Shown in pieces: positions 15,183-23,350 of a DNA stretch of 47,248 nt. The stretch's first letter is position 1. Each line of letters starts with the position of its first letter. The stretch is from Chitinophaga rhizosphaerae (GTDB lineage Bacteria; Bacteroidota; Bacteroidia; Chitinophagales; Chitinophagaceae): the NCBI RefSeq assembly GCF_003958645.1, contig NZ_RXLO01000019.1:1-47248 (forward strand), written 5' to 3'. The notes under the pieces are model-generated. The model had not been told where the DNA came from. It saw only the letters and a list, made by a program, of their open reading frames with translations, and made no database searches. Position numbers and translations under genes: made by a program.

Positions 15183-15534
15183 ATATGCCGTGGTGCGCGT
15201 GGTGCCGAAAGTGGAACGGGAGGAGTTCATGAATGTGGGCGTTATCCTCTATTGCCGGCAAAAACGTTTCCTGGGCTGCATCATCACCCTCAACGAAGAA
15301 AGGCTGAAAGCCCTTAGCCCGGAGCTTGATTTCGACGAACTGAAAGCTTTTGCGGATGGGTTCGAAAAAACCTGCCGGGGCGAAGGGCCCATCGGCCAGC
15401 TCGACCCCGCCAGCAGGTTCAGATGGCTCACCGCCCAGCGAAGCACCATCCTGCAAACTTCCCGGGTGCACCCCGGCCTCTGCGCGGGGCCGGAAGACAC
15501 GCTGGAACGCCTGCACCGCGAGCTGGTGTGCTAA
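15160..15534 (+). CDS. DUF3037 protein, partner of the HipA-like kinase
   Basis: Protein of 124 residues. The start YEYAVVRVVPKVEREEFMNV followed by GVILYC and the later ASRFRWLTAQRSTI and VHPGLC are the DUF3037 signature. Function is unknown. The start overlaps the last 23 bases of the kinase gene, so translation is probably coupled. The ATG at 15160 is preferred because the family begins shortly before YEYA, although 15148 is in frame. Its constant location next to HipA_2 kinases suggests a substrate, inhibitor or adaptor. Confidence 0.88.
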   Translation: MPELPLYEYAVVRVVPKVEREEFMNVGVILYCRQKRFLGCIITLNEERLKALSPELDFDELKAFADGFEKTCRGEGPIGQLDPASRFRWLTAQRSTILQTSRVHPGLCAGPEDTLERLHRELVC

Positions 15535-15570
15535 CCCGATATCCGGGCGGCCTAATTGCCAAATAATGAG

Positions 15571-15578
15571 TAGCTTTG
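15571..15578 (+). promoter_or_regulatory. -7 promoter element of the MsbA-type transporter gene
   Basis: TAGCTTTG is an exact TAnnTTTG match, ending 30 bases before the ATG at 15609. The leader in between is AT-rich. Confidence 0.6.
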
Positions 15579-15608
15579 CACGTTTTATTATTATAGTAGC
15601 AAAAGTAC

Positions 15609-17429
15609 ATGAAGACATATTTCCGGCTATTGTCGTTTGCCAAACCGATTGAGAAGTACGCCATTCCTTATATTCTTTTCACCCTCGTGGCTGTCATTTT
15701 TGGCACCATGAACCTTGCATTGGTGGCACCGTTGCTCACTGCGCTGTTCGACAAGGACGCAAAACCGCCCGTTCCCCCCGCAGAAGGTAGTCTCGACCTG
15801 TTCAAGATCATGAATTACCACGCGGTACGCCTCAATAACGAACTGGGTCTCATTACCACCCTTCAATATGTCTGCGGCATTATCGTTGTTTCCGTTATCA
15901 TCAGCAACCTGTTCAAATATTTCGGGGAAAGGACGATGGAAAACCTCCGCATCCACACCCTCCTCAACCTGCGCAAAACCGTTTTCAACAACGTCATGAA
16001 CCTCGATATCGCTTTTTTCAACAATGAAAGAAAGGGCGACATCATCTCCAAAGTTGCGTCAGACGTGCAGGTAGTGCAGTTTTCCGTGACCAGCACCCTC
16101 CAGGTGGTGTTCAAGGAACCGCTGCAACTCATCGCTTACCTCGTTATGCTGTTCATGATCTCCGTGAAACTAACGTTGTTTTCCATGCTCGTGATCCCCA
16201 TCGGCGGCTGGCTGATCTCCAGGATCGTGAAGCGGCTGAAAGCGCAGGCTGCCGAATCCCATTCCTCCTACGGCATGATGATCAGTTATCTTGACGAGGC
16301 GCTTTCCGGCATCAAAATAATCAAGGCGTTCAACGCCGTTCCCTTTATCCGTAAACGCTTCGACAACGAAAACCAGCGTTACAGCGGTATCATGCGCTCC
16401 ATGGCGCGGCGCCAGCAACTGGCCAGCCCTACCTCCGAATCCCTCGGCGTGATCATGGTGGCAGGCATCCTGCTGTATGGCGGCAAACTGATCGCAGAAG
16501 GGTCCAACGAACTGAGCCCCGGCGATTTCATCGCCTACATCGCCATTTTCTCCCAGATCATGCGGCCGGCAAAAGCGATCGGACAGGCATTCTCCAGCAT
16601 CCACTCCGGCATCGCAGCCGGGGAGCGCGTTCTGTCGCTCATCGACGAAAAACCCAATATCGTCGACAAGCCCGATGCCATCCAGATCCGCGATTTCCGG
16701 GAAGCCCTCGAATTCCGCGACGTGACGTTCGGTTACCAGGAAAAGAAAGTGCTCGATCATGTGAACTTTACCATTAAAAGAGGTATGTCCGTAGCCCTGG
16801 TAGGGCCTTCGGGCGGGGGAAAATCCACGCTGATGGACCTCATCCCCCGGTTTACCCAGCCCTGGAGCGGGGAAATCCGGATCGACGGGCACAATATCCA
16901 GGATTATACCATGGATTCCCTCCGTTCGCTCATGGGCACGGTGAACCAGGAAACCATCCTCTTCAACGATACGATTTTCAACAATATCGCGTTTGCATAC
17001 CCTGAAGCAACCCAGGAGCAGGTGGAAGCGGCCGCCCGCATCGCCAATGCGCACGAATTCATCATGGCTTCCGAAGAAGGGTACCAGACCCGCATCGGCG
17101 ACCGCGGGGTGAAGCTCAGCGGCGGCCAGCGTCAGCGTATCTGCATCGCCAGGGCTGTTTTGCGTAACCCGCCCATCATGCTGCTCGACGAAGCCACTTC
17201 CGCCCTCGACACCGAATCGGAACGCCTCGTCCAGGATGCCCTCAACAACCTCATGAAGAACCGCACCTCCCTCGTGATCGCCCACAGGCTGAGCACCATC
17301 CAGAGCGCAGACATGATCATCGTGCTCGAAGGTGGCCGCATCGTAGAAACCGGCACTCATTTTGAGCTACTGGAGAAGAATGGGCTATACAGGAAGCTGA
17401 TCGAGATGCAAACATTTGGAGGCAATTAA
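15609..17429 (+). CDS. MsbA-type ABC exporter (lipid or polysaccharide flippase)
   Basis: Half-transporter of 606 residues. Residues about 15-325 form a six-helix ABC exporter membrane domain. Residues about 360-600 form the ATPase: Walker A GPSGGGKS (about 398-405), Q-loop in MGTVNQETILFND, signature LSGGQRQR, Walker B IMLLDEATSALD and switch histidine in IAHRLST. It works as a homodimer in the inner membrane. Similarity in layout to MsbA and the following glycosyltransferases point to flipping of a lipid-linked glycan or lipid A, an inference. A heterologous multidrug role is possible. Confidence 0.9.
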   Translation: MKTYFRLLSFAKPIEKYAIPYILFTLVAVIFGTMNLALVAPLLTALFDKDAKPPVPPAEGSLDLFKIMNYHAVRLNNELGLITTLQYVCGIIVVSVIISNLFKYFGERTMENLRIHTLLNLRKTVFNNVMNLDIAFFNNERKGDIISKVASDVQVVQFSVTSTLQVVFKEPLQLIAYLVMLFMISVKLTLFSMLVIPIGGWLISRIVKRLKAQAAESHSSYGMMISYLDEALSGIKIIKAFNAVPFIRKRFDNENQRYSGIMRSMARRQQLASPTSESLGVIMVAGILLYGGKLIAEGSNELSPGDFIAYIAIFSQIMRPAKAIGQAFSSIHSGIAAGERVLSLIDEKPNIVDKPDAIQIRDFREALEFRDVTFGYQEKKVLDHVNFTIKRGMSVALVGPSGGGKSTLMDLIPRFTQPWSGEIRIDGHNIQDYTMDSLRSLMGTVNQETILFNDTIFNNIAFAYPEATQEQVEAAARIANAHEFIMASEEGYQTRIGDRGVKLSGGQRQRICIARAVLRNPPIMLLDEATSALDTESERLVQDALNNLMKNRTSLVIAHRLSTIQSADMIIVLEGGRIVETGTHFELLEKNGLYRKLIEMQTFGGN

Positions 17430-17460
17430 AAATATTTTTATATATATTCGCTTTTTTTGT

Positions 17461-17479
17461 AACTTATATAAGTTTTTTG
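17461..17479 (+). terminator. Possible terminator in the AT-rich gap after the ABC exporter
   Basis: AACTTATATAAGTT (17461-17474) is a perfect 14-base palindrome followed by four more T. Stem GC content is low, so termination is uncertain. Further on, CATCTTTG (17495-17502) resembles a -7 element for the glycosyltransferase at 17609. Confidence 0.35.
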
Positions 17480-17608
17480 CAAAATCGATTGTAACATCTT
17501 TGCCAAGCTATCCGTTATACCTGTATTGCGAACAGTACCTGACTATAAGCGAAAGAAAGGTCAGCAGAAGGCCTGTCTTTGTTAAAAACCCGATTTAATC
17601 GACCTGGG

Positions 17609-18409
17609 ATGGAAAATAAATCATTCACAGTAGGATTACTGATATCTACCTACAACTGGCCCAAGGCGCTGGAGGCCGTATTGAAAAGTGTGATGCGCCA
17701 AACCCGGTTGCCCGACGAGATCATCATTGCCGATGATGGCTCCGGCGCAGCAACAGAGCTGATCATCCGCAAATATGCGGCGTTGATGGGCATCCCATTC
17801 CGTCATGCGTGGCATGAAGACGATGGTTTCCGTAAAAGCATCATCCTCAATAAGGCAGTTAAACTGTCAGAATCCGAATATATCATCGAAATCGATGGCG
17901 ATATCGTGCTGCACCCGAAGTTCGTGGAAGACCATATCCGCCACGCCCGCCGCGGTATTTTCATCCAGGGTGCCCGCACCATGGTAGAAGAACACCGCAC
18001 CGGCAATATTCTCGGCAACGGCGCTTTCGATCCTATCTATTTCTTTTCCCCCGGCATCAGCAACCGCTTCAATTCCCTCCGCATCCCCCTTCTCTCCTGG
18101 CTCTTCCAACTGTCAAAACAGGACGCCACGAAAACCCGGGGTTGCAACCTCGCATTCTGGAAAAACGATTTTATCGCCGTAAATGGCTATAACAATACTT
18201 TCAGCGGCTGGGGCTCGGAAGACAATGAGTTCGCCGCCAGGCTGATCAATGCAGGTATCAAAAAGGTCAGGTTGAAACTGGCCGCGAATTGCTACCACCT
18301 CCATCATAAATGCAACAGCAAATCGGAAGTGGAAGCCAATGAATACCGCTACATGGAAACCATCCGGTATAACATCATTTCATGCCTGAACGGCTATGCC
18401 GAAGTATAG
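17609..18409 (+). CDS. Family 2 glycosyltransferase with C-terminal galactosyltransferase-like region
   Basis: Protein of 266 residues with a GT-A fold and no membrane helix. The start FTVGLLISTYNWPKALEAVL and IIADDGSGAATE are the nucleotide-sugar binding strand and loop. EIDGDIVLHP contains the DxD-type metal site. The later SGWGSEDNEFAARLINAG is typical of the Glyco_transf_7C region with the catalytic acidic residue. It would add a sugar to a surface glycan in the cytoplasm. The ATG at 17609 begins 7 residues before the first strand. Its last 16 bases overlap the convergent GT2 gene. Confidence 0.88.
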   Translation: MENKSFTVGLLISTYNWPKALEAVLKSVMRQTRLPDEIIIADDGSGAATELIIRKYAALMGIPFRHAWHEDDGFRKSIILNKAVKLSESEYIIEIDGDIVLHPKFVEDHIRHARRGIFIQGARTMVEEHRTGNILGNGAFDPIYFFSPGISNRFNSLRIPLLSWLFQLSKQDATKTRGCNLAFWKNDFIAVNGYNNTFSGWGSEDNEFAARLINAGIKKVRLKLAANCYHLHHKCNSKSEVEANEYRYMETIRYNIISCLNGYAEV

Positions 18410-19515
18410 ACCGACCCCGCCAGCCAGATCAGCAGCGGATATAAAATCCATTTCACAATTTTGTAGGTATTGGTCCGGAAATGGTTGCTTTTCCGGAATC
18501 CGCCATTATCGTTGAAACGACGGGTGATCCCCTCGATTTTCCCTCTCCGCAGATTCCCCCACAACAGTCCCAGATCGTGGCTCAGGCGCAATACCACCAC
18601 ATACCAGTATACCATGAGCCCGGGTTTTGCTTTCCGCTTGATGGACTGTACCGTTGTGGCGATACATTCTATTACCAACACGCCCCCGATAAAAATCCCG
18701 ATAGGCCCCAGCAGCCCGGGTTCCGCCACAGCCGCAACGATAGCTGCCACCAATGCCAGGAACACCGTTTCCACCGTATTCGGCAACTCCCGCGACGCGT
18801 GCTGCGGCAATTGTTCCGGCAACAGCGCATTGCCCGTACCATAGCGGAACGGCCGCTTGAAATCGGGCGCTTCGTTTTTCCACCAGGGGTGGTTTACTTC
18901 TGCTTCCGGGAGGGTCTTGTAATTTTCGTATTGATTGGCGGCGCGCACTTTCAGGAAAAAATCCACGTCTTCTCCCCCGCCCGATTTCGGGTACACCTCC
19001 GAAAACCGGATGTTCCCGATAGCGGAACGGCGCACCATGATGTTAGCCGTGGCCCCCCAGGCAAAATCTTTCCGGTGTTCCGCGATGGTAAAAATATCCA
19101 TGCTACCGCTGGCGAGGATGGCGTCGGAGAACGGTTTTCCGGGCGCCGGGAGGCGGACAAGGCCGATGAACCCCGTGGCCCGGGGCTCCTGCTCCGCAGC
19201 ACGGGCGTATGTTTCCAGGAGATCGGCGGGAACGGTAATATCGTCGTCAAGGAACAATACCCAGTCGCCATCCCCCGATTCGATCCCGCGGTTGCGCGTA
19301 TAAGCGGCACCCATATTCTGCGGGTTCACTTCCAGGAACACGTCCGTCCCGTTCACCATATCAGCAATAGCCGGAGAAACCGCCACTTCCGGGTTGTCGG
19401 ACAGCAGATAGAACCGCACCCTCGCCCCTGCAGGCCTCTTGAGCTGCATTATTGGCACCAGGTAATGTTCGATTAGCCGGAAAGATGGAATTACAACGTC
19501 TATGCTGACCCCCAT
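18394..19515 (-). CDS. Family 2 glycosyltransferase with C-terminal membrane segments
   Basis: Protein of 373 residues. The GT-A domain (about 1-230) starts SIDVVIPSFRLIEHYL. LFLDDDITVP is the metal-binding DxD, and GGGEDVDFFLK holds the likely catalytic base region. Residues about 245-300 contain two hydrophobic helices and the C-terminus (about 350-373) another, so it is probably anchored to the inner membrane. It is convergent to the preceding GT2 gene, not in its operon, but both likely serve envelope glycan synthesis. It has its own -7 box. Confidence 0.87.
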   Translation of the reverse strand: MGVSIDVVIPSFRLIEHYLVPIMQLKRPAGARVRFYLLSDNPEVAVSPAIADMVNGTDVFLEVNPQNMGAAYTRNRGIESGDGDWVLFLDDDITVPADLLETYARAAEQEPRATGFIGLVRLPAPGKPFSDAILASGSMDIFTIAEHRKDFAWGATANIMVRRSAIGNIRFSEVYPKSGGGEDVDFFLKVRAANQYENYKTLPEAEVNHPWWKNEAPDFKRPFRYGTGNALLPEQLPQHASRELPNTVETVFLALVAAIVAAVAEPGLLGPIGIFIGGVLVIECIATTVQSIKRKAKPGLMVYWYVVVLRLSHDLGLLWGNLRRGKIEGITRRFNDNGGFRKSNHFRTNTYKIVKWILYPLLIWLAGSVYTSA

Positions 19516-19571
19516 ACAGGATTTTTAAAAAGTGAATGACAGACCGGGAAAAATTTGCACCCCGGGGGTCG

Positions 19572-19579
19572 CAAAAATA
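19572..19579 (-). promoter_or_regulatory. -7 promoter element of the membrane GT2 gene
   Basis: On the minus strand TATTTTTG is an exact TAnnTTTG match, 56 bases before the ATG at 19515. It is in the divergent region shared with the universal stress protein gene. Confidence 0.5.
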
Positions 19580-19696
19580 GATTTTTTTCGCGCTATGTTA
19601 TCCGAAGAAAGACAATTCGCCGGCAGATTTATTTTCGGTTGAAACGTAACGTTCTGGATGCCCGTGCGTTGCCATTCCGCCATAACAATCCGAACA

Positions 19697-19704
19697 TAAG
19701 TTTG
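19697..19704 (+). promoter_or_regulatory. -7 promoter element of the universal stress protein gene
   Basis: TAAGTTTG is an exact TAnnTTTG match and ends 23 bases before the ATG at 19728. No -33 element with 19-base spacing was found. Confidence 0.55.
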
Positions 19705-19727
19705 TTATTTCTGGAAAACGAATCAGC

Positions 19728-20543
19728 ATGCAAAGAATCCTCGTTCCGGTAGACTTTTCAGACACAGCCTTCCATGCAGCACGGTACGCCATTTCCCTCG
19801 CCCGACAGATACAGCCGGCGTCGATCACCCTGTTCCATGCCTACGGGCTCCCTCCGGCCGCCAACACCACCGTCATGGCCGTGCTCCCGGGCGATTCGCC
19901 GGAATACATCCTCGGCGTTGAAAAGGAAATGGCCCAATGGAAACAGGCGCTACAATCCGAACTGGTAGAATATGTACATCTGGACGCCCACATCGATGGC
20001 CTCCCGTTCATGGAAGCCGTGCAGGCCGCCACGAAAGCCGCGCAGTACACCTTCATCGTGATGGGCATTACCGGAAAAAGCCCCCTGGGCCAACGTTTCA
20101 TCGGCAGCAATGCGCTCGATGTGGCCCATAGCACGCACGTTCCCCTCATCATCGTCCCCACCGCTGCGGAACCGCGCAAAGTGAAACGCATCCTCTTCGC
20201 GTACGACCGCAAACAGGTGCTGCAGGCCCAACAGGCGGAAGCTATCCGATCCCTGCTCCGTTCCCTCGACGCGCACATCGAAGTGGTGCATGTCCCGAAA
20301 GACGAGCCCGACAACACACCGCCGCCTGCGCTCACCGAAGCTTTACATATCGAGGCCGCGCAGTACCGCGAGCTCCAGCATACCGACCTGGTGGCCGCCA
20401 TCCAGCAATATGCCGGGGAAACGAATGCAGACCTGCTGCTCGCCATCCCGGGAGAATATGGCTTTTTCGCGGAACTGTTCCACCGCAGCGCCACCAAACA
20501 GCTGGCATATAACGCGGGGATTCCCGTGCTCGTGATCCGCTGA
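19728..20543 (+). CDS. Tandem-domain universal stress protein
   Basis: Protein of 271 residues with two Usp domains (about 1-141 and 150-271). Domain 1 starts MQRILVPVDFSDTAFHAARYA and has the nucleotide-binding GITGKSPLGQRFIGSNALDV region ending HVPLIIVP. This resembles the ATP-binding G-2x-G-9x-G(S/T) motif, though not exactly. Domain 2 starts VKRILFAYDR and lacks that motif. Usp proteins are cytoplasmic and induced under stress; the molecular role is usually unknown. It ends before a strong terminator shared with the convergent permease gene. Confidence 0.9.
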   Translation: MQRILVPVDFSDTAFHAARYAISLARQIQPASITLFHAYGLPPAANTTVMAVLPGDSPEYILGVEKEMAQWKQALQSELVEYVHLDAHIDGLPFMEAVQAATKAAQYTFIVMGITGKSPLGQRFIGSNALDVAHSTHVPLIIVPTAAEPRKVKRILFAYDRKQVLQAQQAEAIRSLLRSLDAHIEVVHVPKDEPDNTPPPALTEALHIEAAQYRELQHTDLVAAIQQYAGETNADLLLAIPGEYGFFAELFHRSATKQLAYNAGIPVLVIR

Positions 20544-20564
20544 CGAGATCATTTTTCGAAATGG

Positions 20565-20602
20565 AACGGCCCGCAAACGATGATCGCTTGCGGGCCGTTT
20601 TC
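20565..20602. terminator. Strong bidirectional terminator
   Basis: Perfect 12-bp arms AACGGCCCGCAA (20565-20576) and TTGCGGGCCGTT (20588-20599) are extended by an inner CGAT/ATCG pair and followed by TTTT on the plus strand. It lies between the convergent universal stress protein and FtsX-like permease genes. Confidence 0.9.
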
Positions 20603-20617
20603 CTATCAGGGGGAAAA

Positions 20618-22969
20618 TCAATCTTTCAAATGCCGCACCGGGTTGGTACGCGCGGCTTTCACCGCCTGGCTCCCGACCGTCAGCCAGGCGATCACCAGCG
20701 CGAAAATACCCGCCAGCACAAAGTACCACCACTGCAGTTCGATGCGGTAGGCGAAGGTATTCAGCCAGCTCCTGGCGATCCAGTAGCCGATAGGTAACGC
20801 CACACAAACCGCAACCAGCACCAGTTTCGTGAAATCCGCGGATAGCAGGTAAATGATATGCGCGCCACTCCCGCCCAGCACTTTCCGGATACTGATCTCT
20901 TTCATCCGGCGCTCCGCCGTGAACGCTGCCAGCCCGAATAAACCGAGGCAGGAAATGATAATGGCGATGCCTGCGAAATATTTCGATAACACACCGACCC
21001 GTAATTCCGATTCGTAAACCTTCTGGAAGTCGGCGTCCATGAACGTCACTTCTGGCACGCTGCCGGGGTTCATTTCCCGGATCAACGCTTCGATGCGCGC
21101 TACCGTGGCTTTTGTGTCGCCCGGCGCCAGGCGCGCCACCACAGCGGAGGCCTGTTCTGGCCGGAAGTAATACAACCACGGCGTTACGGCTTTGTGCACC
21201 GTCTTGAAATTGAAATTCTTCACCACACCGATGATCCTTACCTGCTCGCCCCAGAAAGTAATTTCCTTTCCAACGGGATCGGCAAGCCCCATCTGCGCCG
21301 CGGCCACTTCGTTGATGATCACGCCGGAACTGTCTGTCGGGAAACTGGCGGAAAAAGAACGGCCCTGCGCCATTTGCAACCCCATCGTTTCGATGAAACC
21401 TACGTCGATCGACTGGCAACCGAATTCCACATTCGTTGTTTTATCCTTCCCCGGCCATTCCACTCCGGTGGTGGTGCCCCAATGCGACGTCACATTTCCG
21501 GTGGCGTTGCTGGCGTTGACCACGCCGGGCAATTCGCGTAACCGCTGCATGAAAAGCCGGCTTTCTTGCCGCATCGGCCCTTCCTTGAAAAAATATATTA
21601 CGTTTTCGCGGTCGTACCCCATGTTCTTATTTTGTACATACCGCAATTGCATGAATACGACGATCACCGCCAGGATCAATACGATCGAAATCGAGAACTG
21701 GAAAACCACCAATCCCTTGCGCACCCATAATTCGCGCAGCGACGACGTAAAATGGCCCTTCAAAATCGCCACCGGCCGGAACCCGGAAAGGTACAGCGCC
21801 GGGTAACTCCCTGCCAGCAAGCCCGTCACCAGTGTCAGCAACACAAAAAACCCGAGCAGCCGCATGTCTGCGAAAAGCACCAGCTGCTTCGCCGTTACGG
21901 TATTGAAAAAAGGCAGCAACAGATATACCGCCCCCATCGCCACGAGCAATGAAATGAACGACAGCATCACCGATTCGCCGAGGTATTGGAAGATGAGGGA
22001 GCCCTGTCCCGCGCCGATCGCTTTTTTCACCCCCACTTCCTTCATCCGGCGCGAGGCGCGGGCGGTGGAAAGGTTCATGAAATTGATGCTGGCGATCAGC
22101 AAAATAAATATCGCGATGAGTGAAAACAGCCGGACATATTCGATCCTTCCTCCATCCTGCACGCCGTTCGTGAAATTCCCATAAAGATAATTTTCCGAGT
22201 GCTGTTGCGTACTGAGCGTCACCGCAGACGTTTCGACCTTCGTTTTGAGATAATTTTCAATCTTTTTATTGAACCCGGCAACGTCCGTTCCGGGATGGAG
22301 CATTACGAACGTCATCGCGTTATGGTTGTCCCAATGCACGTTGAATTCTTTCAGGAAAATATCGTAGGAAAGCATGTAGTCGAACGGTTCGGAAACGTTG
22401 GACGGCAGATCTTTGAAAATTCCCGTGATGGTGAATTGCCGCTTCTGTTGCCAGGTGACCGCCTTCCCGATGAGCCCTTCCGTAGTATGGAACATTTTCC
22501 TGGCCATGGATTCAGACAGAAGGATGGCATCCGTTGCGGCCAGCACCTTGTCCGGATTACCATCCGCCAGCGGGAACGGGAATATCTTGAAATAATCCGC
22601 GCTGGCGAACATATGGCGTGCTTTAAAGCTTTCGTTGCCCGTGCCGATGGTAAATTTGGGCATCGATCCCGGCGGCCGGGTGGAAACCGCGTACCGGACT
22701 TCCGGGAAATCCTGTTTCAGGCCTTCCGCCAGCACACCGGGCGTATGCAGGGCGGTTTTGATACCGCCCTCCTGGTGGTGGTTGCCGAGCACATGCAGGA
22801 TGCGCGCGTCGTGCGGGAAATTTTTATCCATCCGCCACTCGTCCGTCACCCATAAACAGATCAGCATGGCGCAGGCCAGGCCGCTGGAAAGGCCGATGAG
22901 ATTGATGAGGAACGTGGTCCTGAATTTCCGGAAGTTCCGGAAGATCAGCAACAGGGAATGCCTGAACAT
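20618..22969 (-). CDS. FtsX-like/MacB_PCD ABC transporter permease
   Basis: Protein of 783 residues in the large Bacteroidota family of ABC permeases with two MacB-type periplasmic domains. There is one N-terminal helix (about 20-40), a periplasmic region, an FtsX three-helix block (about 275-420), another helix near 425-445, a second periplasmic region, and a final FtsX block ending NPVRHLKD. Marks are STARASRRMKEVGVKKAIGA and its repeat AFTAERRMKEISIRKVLGG. No ATPase gene is adjacent, so it must use one from elsewhere. The ATG at 22969 (MFRHSLLLIFRNFRKF) is chosen as the family start. A sigma-54-like promoter precedes it. Confidence 0.9.
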   Translation of the reverse strand: MFRHSLLLIFRNFRKFRTTFLINLIGLSSGLACAMLICLWVTDEWRMDKNFPHDARILHVLGNHHQEGGIKTALHTPGVLAEGLKQDFPEVRYAVSTRPPGSMPKFTIGTGNESFKARHMFASADYFKIFPFPLADGNPDKVLAATDAILLSESMARKMFHTTEGLIGKAVTWQQKRQFTITGIFKDLPSNVSEPFDYMLSYDIFLKEFNVHWDNHNAMTFVMLHPGTDVAGFNKKIENYLKTKVETSAVTLSTQQHSENYLYGNFTNGVQDGGRIEYVRLFSLIAIFILLIASINFMNLSTARASRRMKEVGVKKAIGAGQGSLIFQYLGESVMLSFISLLVAMGAVYLLLPFFNTVTAKQLVLFADMRLLGFFVLLTLVTGLLAGSYPALYLSGFRPVAILKGHFTSSLRELWVRKGLVVFQFSISIVLILAVIVVFMQLRYVQNKNMGYDRENVIYFFKEGPMRQESRLFMQRLRELPGVVNASNATGNVTSHWGTTTGVEWPGKDKTTNVEFGCQSIDVGFIETMGLQMAQGRSFSASFPTDSSGVIINEVAAAQMGLADPVGKEITFWGEQVRIIGVVKNFNFKTVHKAVTPWLYYFRPEQASAVVARLAPGDTKATVARIEALIREMNPGSVPEVTFMDADFQKVYESELRVGVLSKYFAGIAIIISCLGLFGLAAFTAERRMKEISIRKVLGGSGAHIIYLLSADFTKLVLVAVCVALPIGYWIARSWLNTFAYRIELQWWYFVLAGIFALVIAWLTVGSQAVKAARTNPVRHLKD

Positions 22970-22996
22970 AAGCGAAATATTGATCGAACCGAAGGG

Positions 22997-23012
22997 AACA
23001 ATACCCGTGCCG
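22997..23012 (-). promoter_or_regulatory. Sigma-54-type (-24/-12) promoter of the FtsX-like permease gene
   Basis: On the minus strand the sequence is CGGCACGGGTATTGTT. Against the sigma-54 consensus TGGCACG-N4-TTGCA it keeps GGCACG at -24 and TTG at -12 with exact spacing. It departs at the first T and at the C of the -12 GC. A start about 12 bases downstream would lie near 22986, about 17 bases before the ATG at 22969. Two dyads lie further upstream in enhancer position. Confidence 0.6.
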
Positions 23013-23054
23013 GCAATCAAACCGGCCACCATGGCGGATTCCGAAATTCAGGGA

Positions 23055-23091
23055 CGTTCGATGGCGAACAGGGGGCGTCCGCTTTCGGACA
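23055..23091. promoter_or_regulatory. Tandem 16-bp dyads, probable activator binding sites
   Basis: Read on the minus strand the two sites are TGTCCGAAAGCGGACG (23076-23091) and TGTTCGCCATCGAACG (23055-23070). Both fit TGTYCG-N4-CGRACG, and they are exactly 21 bases apart, two helical turns. Their centres are about 76 and 97 bases upstream of the inferred sigma-54 start. This is the arrangement expected for a dimeric NtrC-type activator bound as a pair. Confidence 0.65.
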
Positions 23092-23254
23092 CTGCGCATC
23101 ATACCGGCTCCCCCTCAATTTCAGGAAAGTGGAAAATTAACCGCTCCAGGAGTGAAGCGGTCTCTACACTCCATCTGAATTGACCTTTCACCGCCCCAAA
23201 CCCGTTTCCGGGAAAGGTCCGGCAATCAGCCAAAATAATGAATGCTTGCATCCA

Positions 23255-23279
23255 TTAGTCTAAAAATAGTCTAATTTTG
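23255..23279 (+). promoter_or_regulatory. Promoter and operator repeats of the MarR gene
   Basis: TAGTCTAA occurs at 23256-23263 and 23267-23274, 11 bases apart (one helical turn). The first copy extends to TTAGTCTAA, an odd-length palindrome. TAATTTTG (23272-23279), an exact -7 element, overlaps the second copy. A protein on the repeats would therefore block the promoter, which fits MarR autoregulation. Confidence 0.5.
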
Positions 23280-23350
23280 GATATAATAAAATGTTTATCT
23301 ACTAATCGATTGCAATTTATCTGTTAAATTGACGCTGGAAACATTACAAA

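Larger units (their letters stand above)
22970..23350. other. Divergent regulatory region without a gene
   Basis: This 381-base gap holds no supported coding sequence. On the permease side it carries a sigma-54-like promoter (22997-23012) and two 16-base dyads (23055-23091). On the MarR side it carries two TAGTCTAA repeats and a -7 box (23255-23279), followed by an AT-rich leader of about 70 bases. Confidence 0.7.

Noticed and set aside
14394..15534. Calling the HipA-like/DUF3037 pair a HipBA toxin-antitoxin system
   Set aside because: There is no helix-turn-helix HipB-like partner, and the kinase lacks the HipA N-terminal domain, so the name would overstate the evidence.
23279..23303. ATG at 23292 as an alternative start in the MarR leader
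   Set aside because: It is followed by a stop codon after three codons and is not in the MarR frame.
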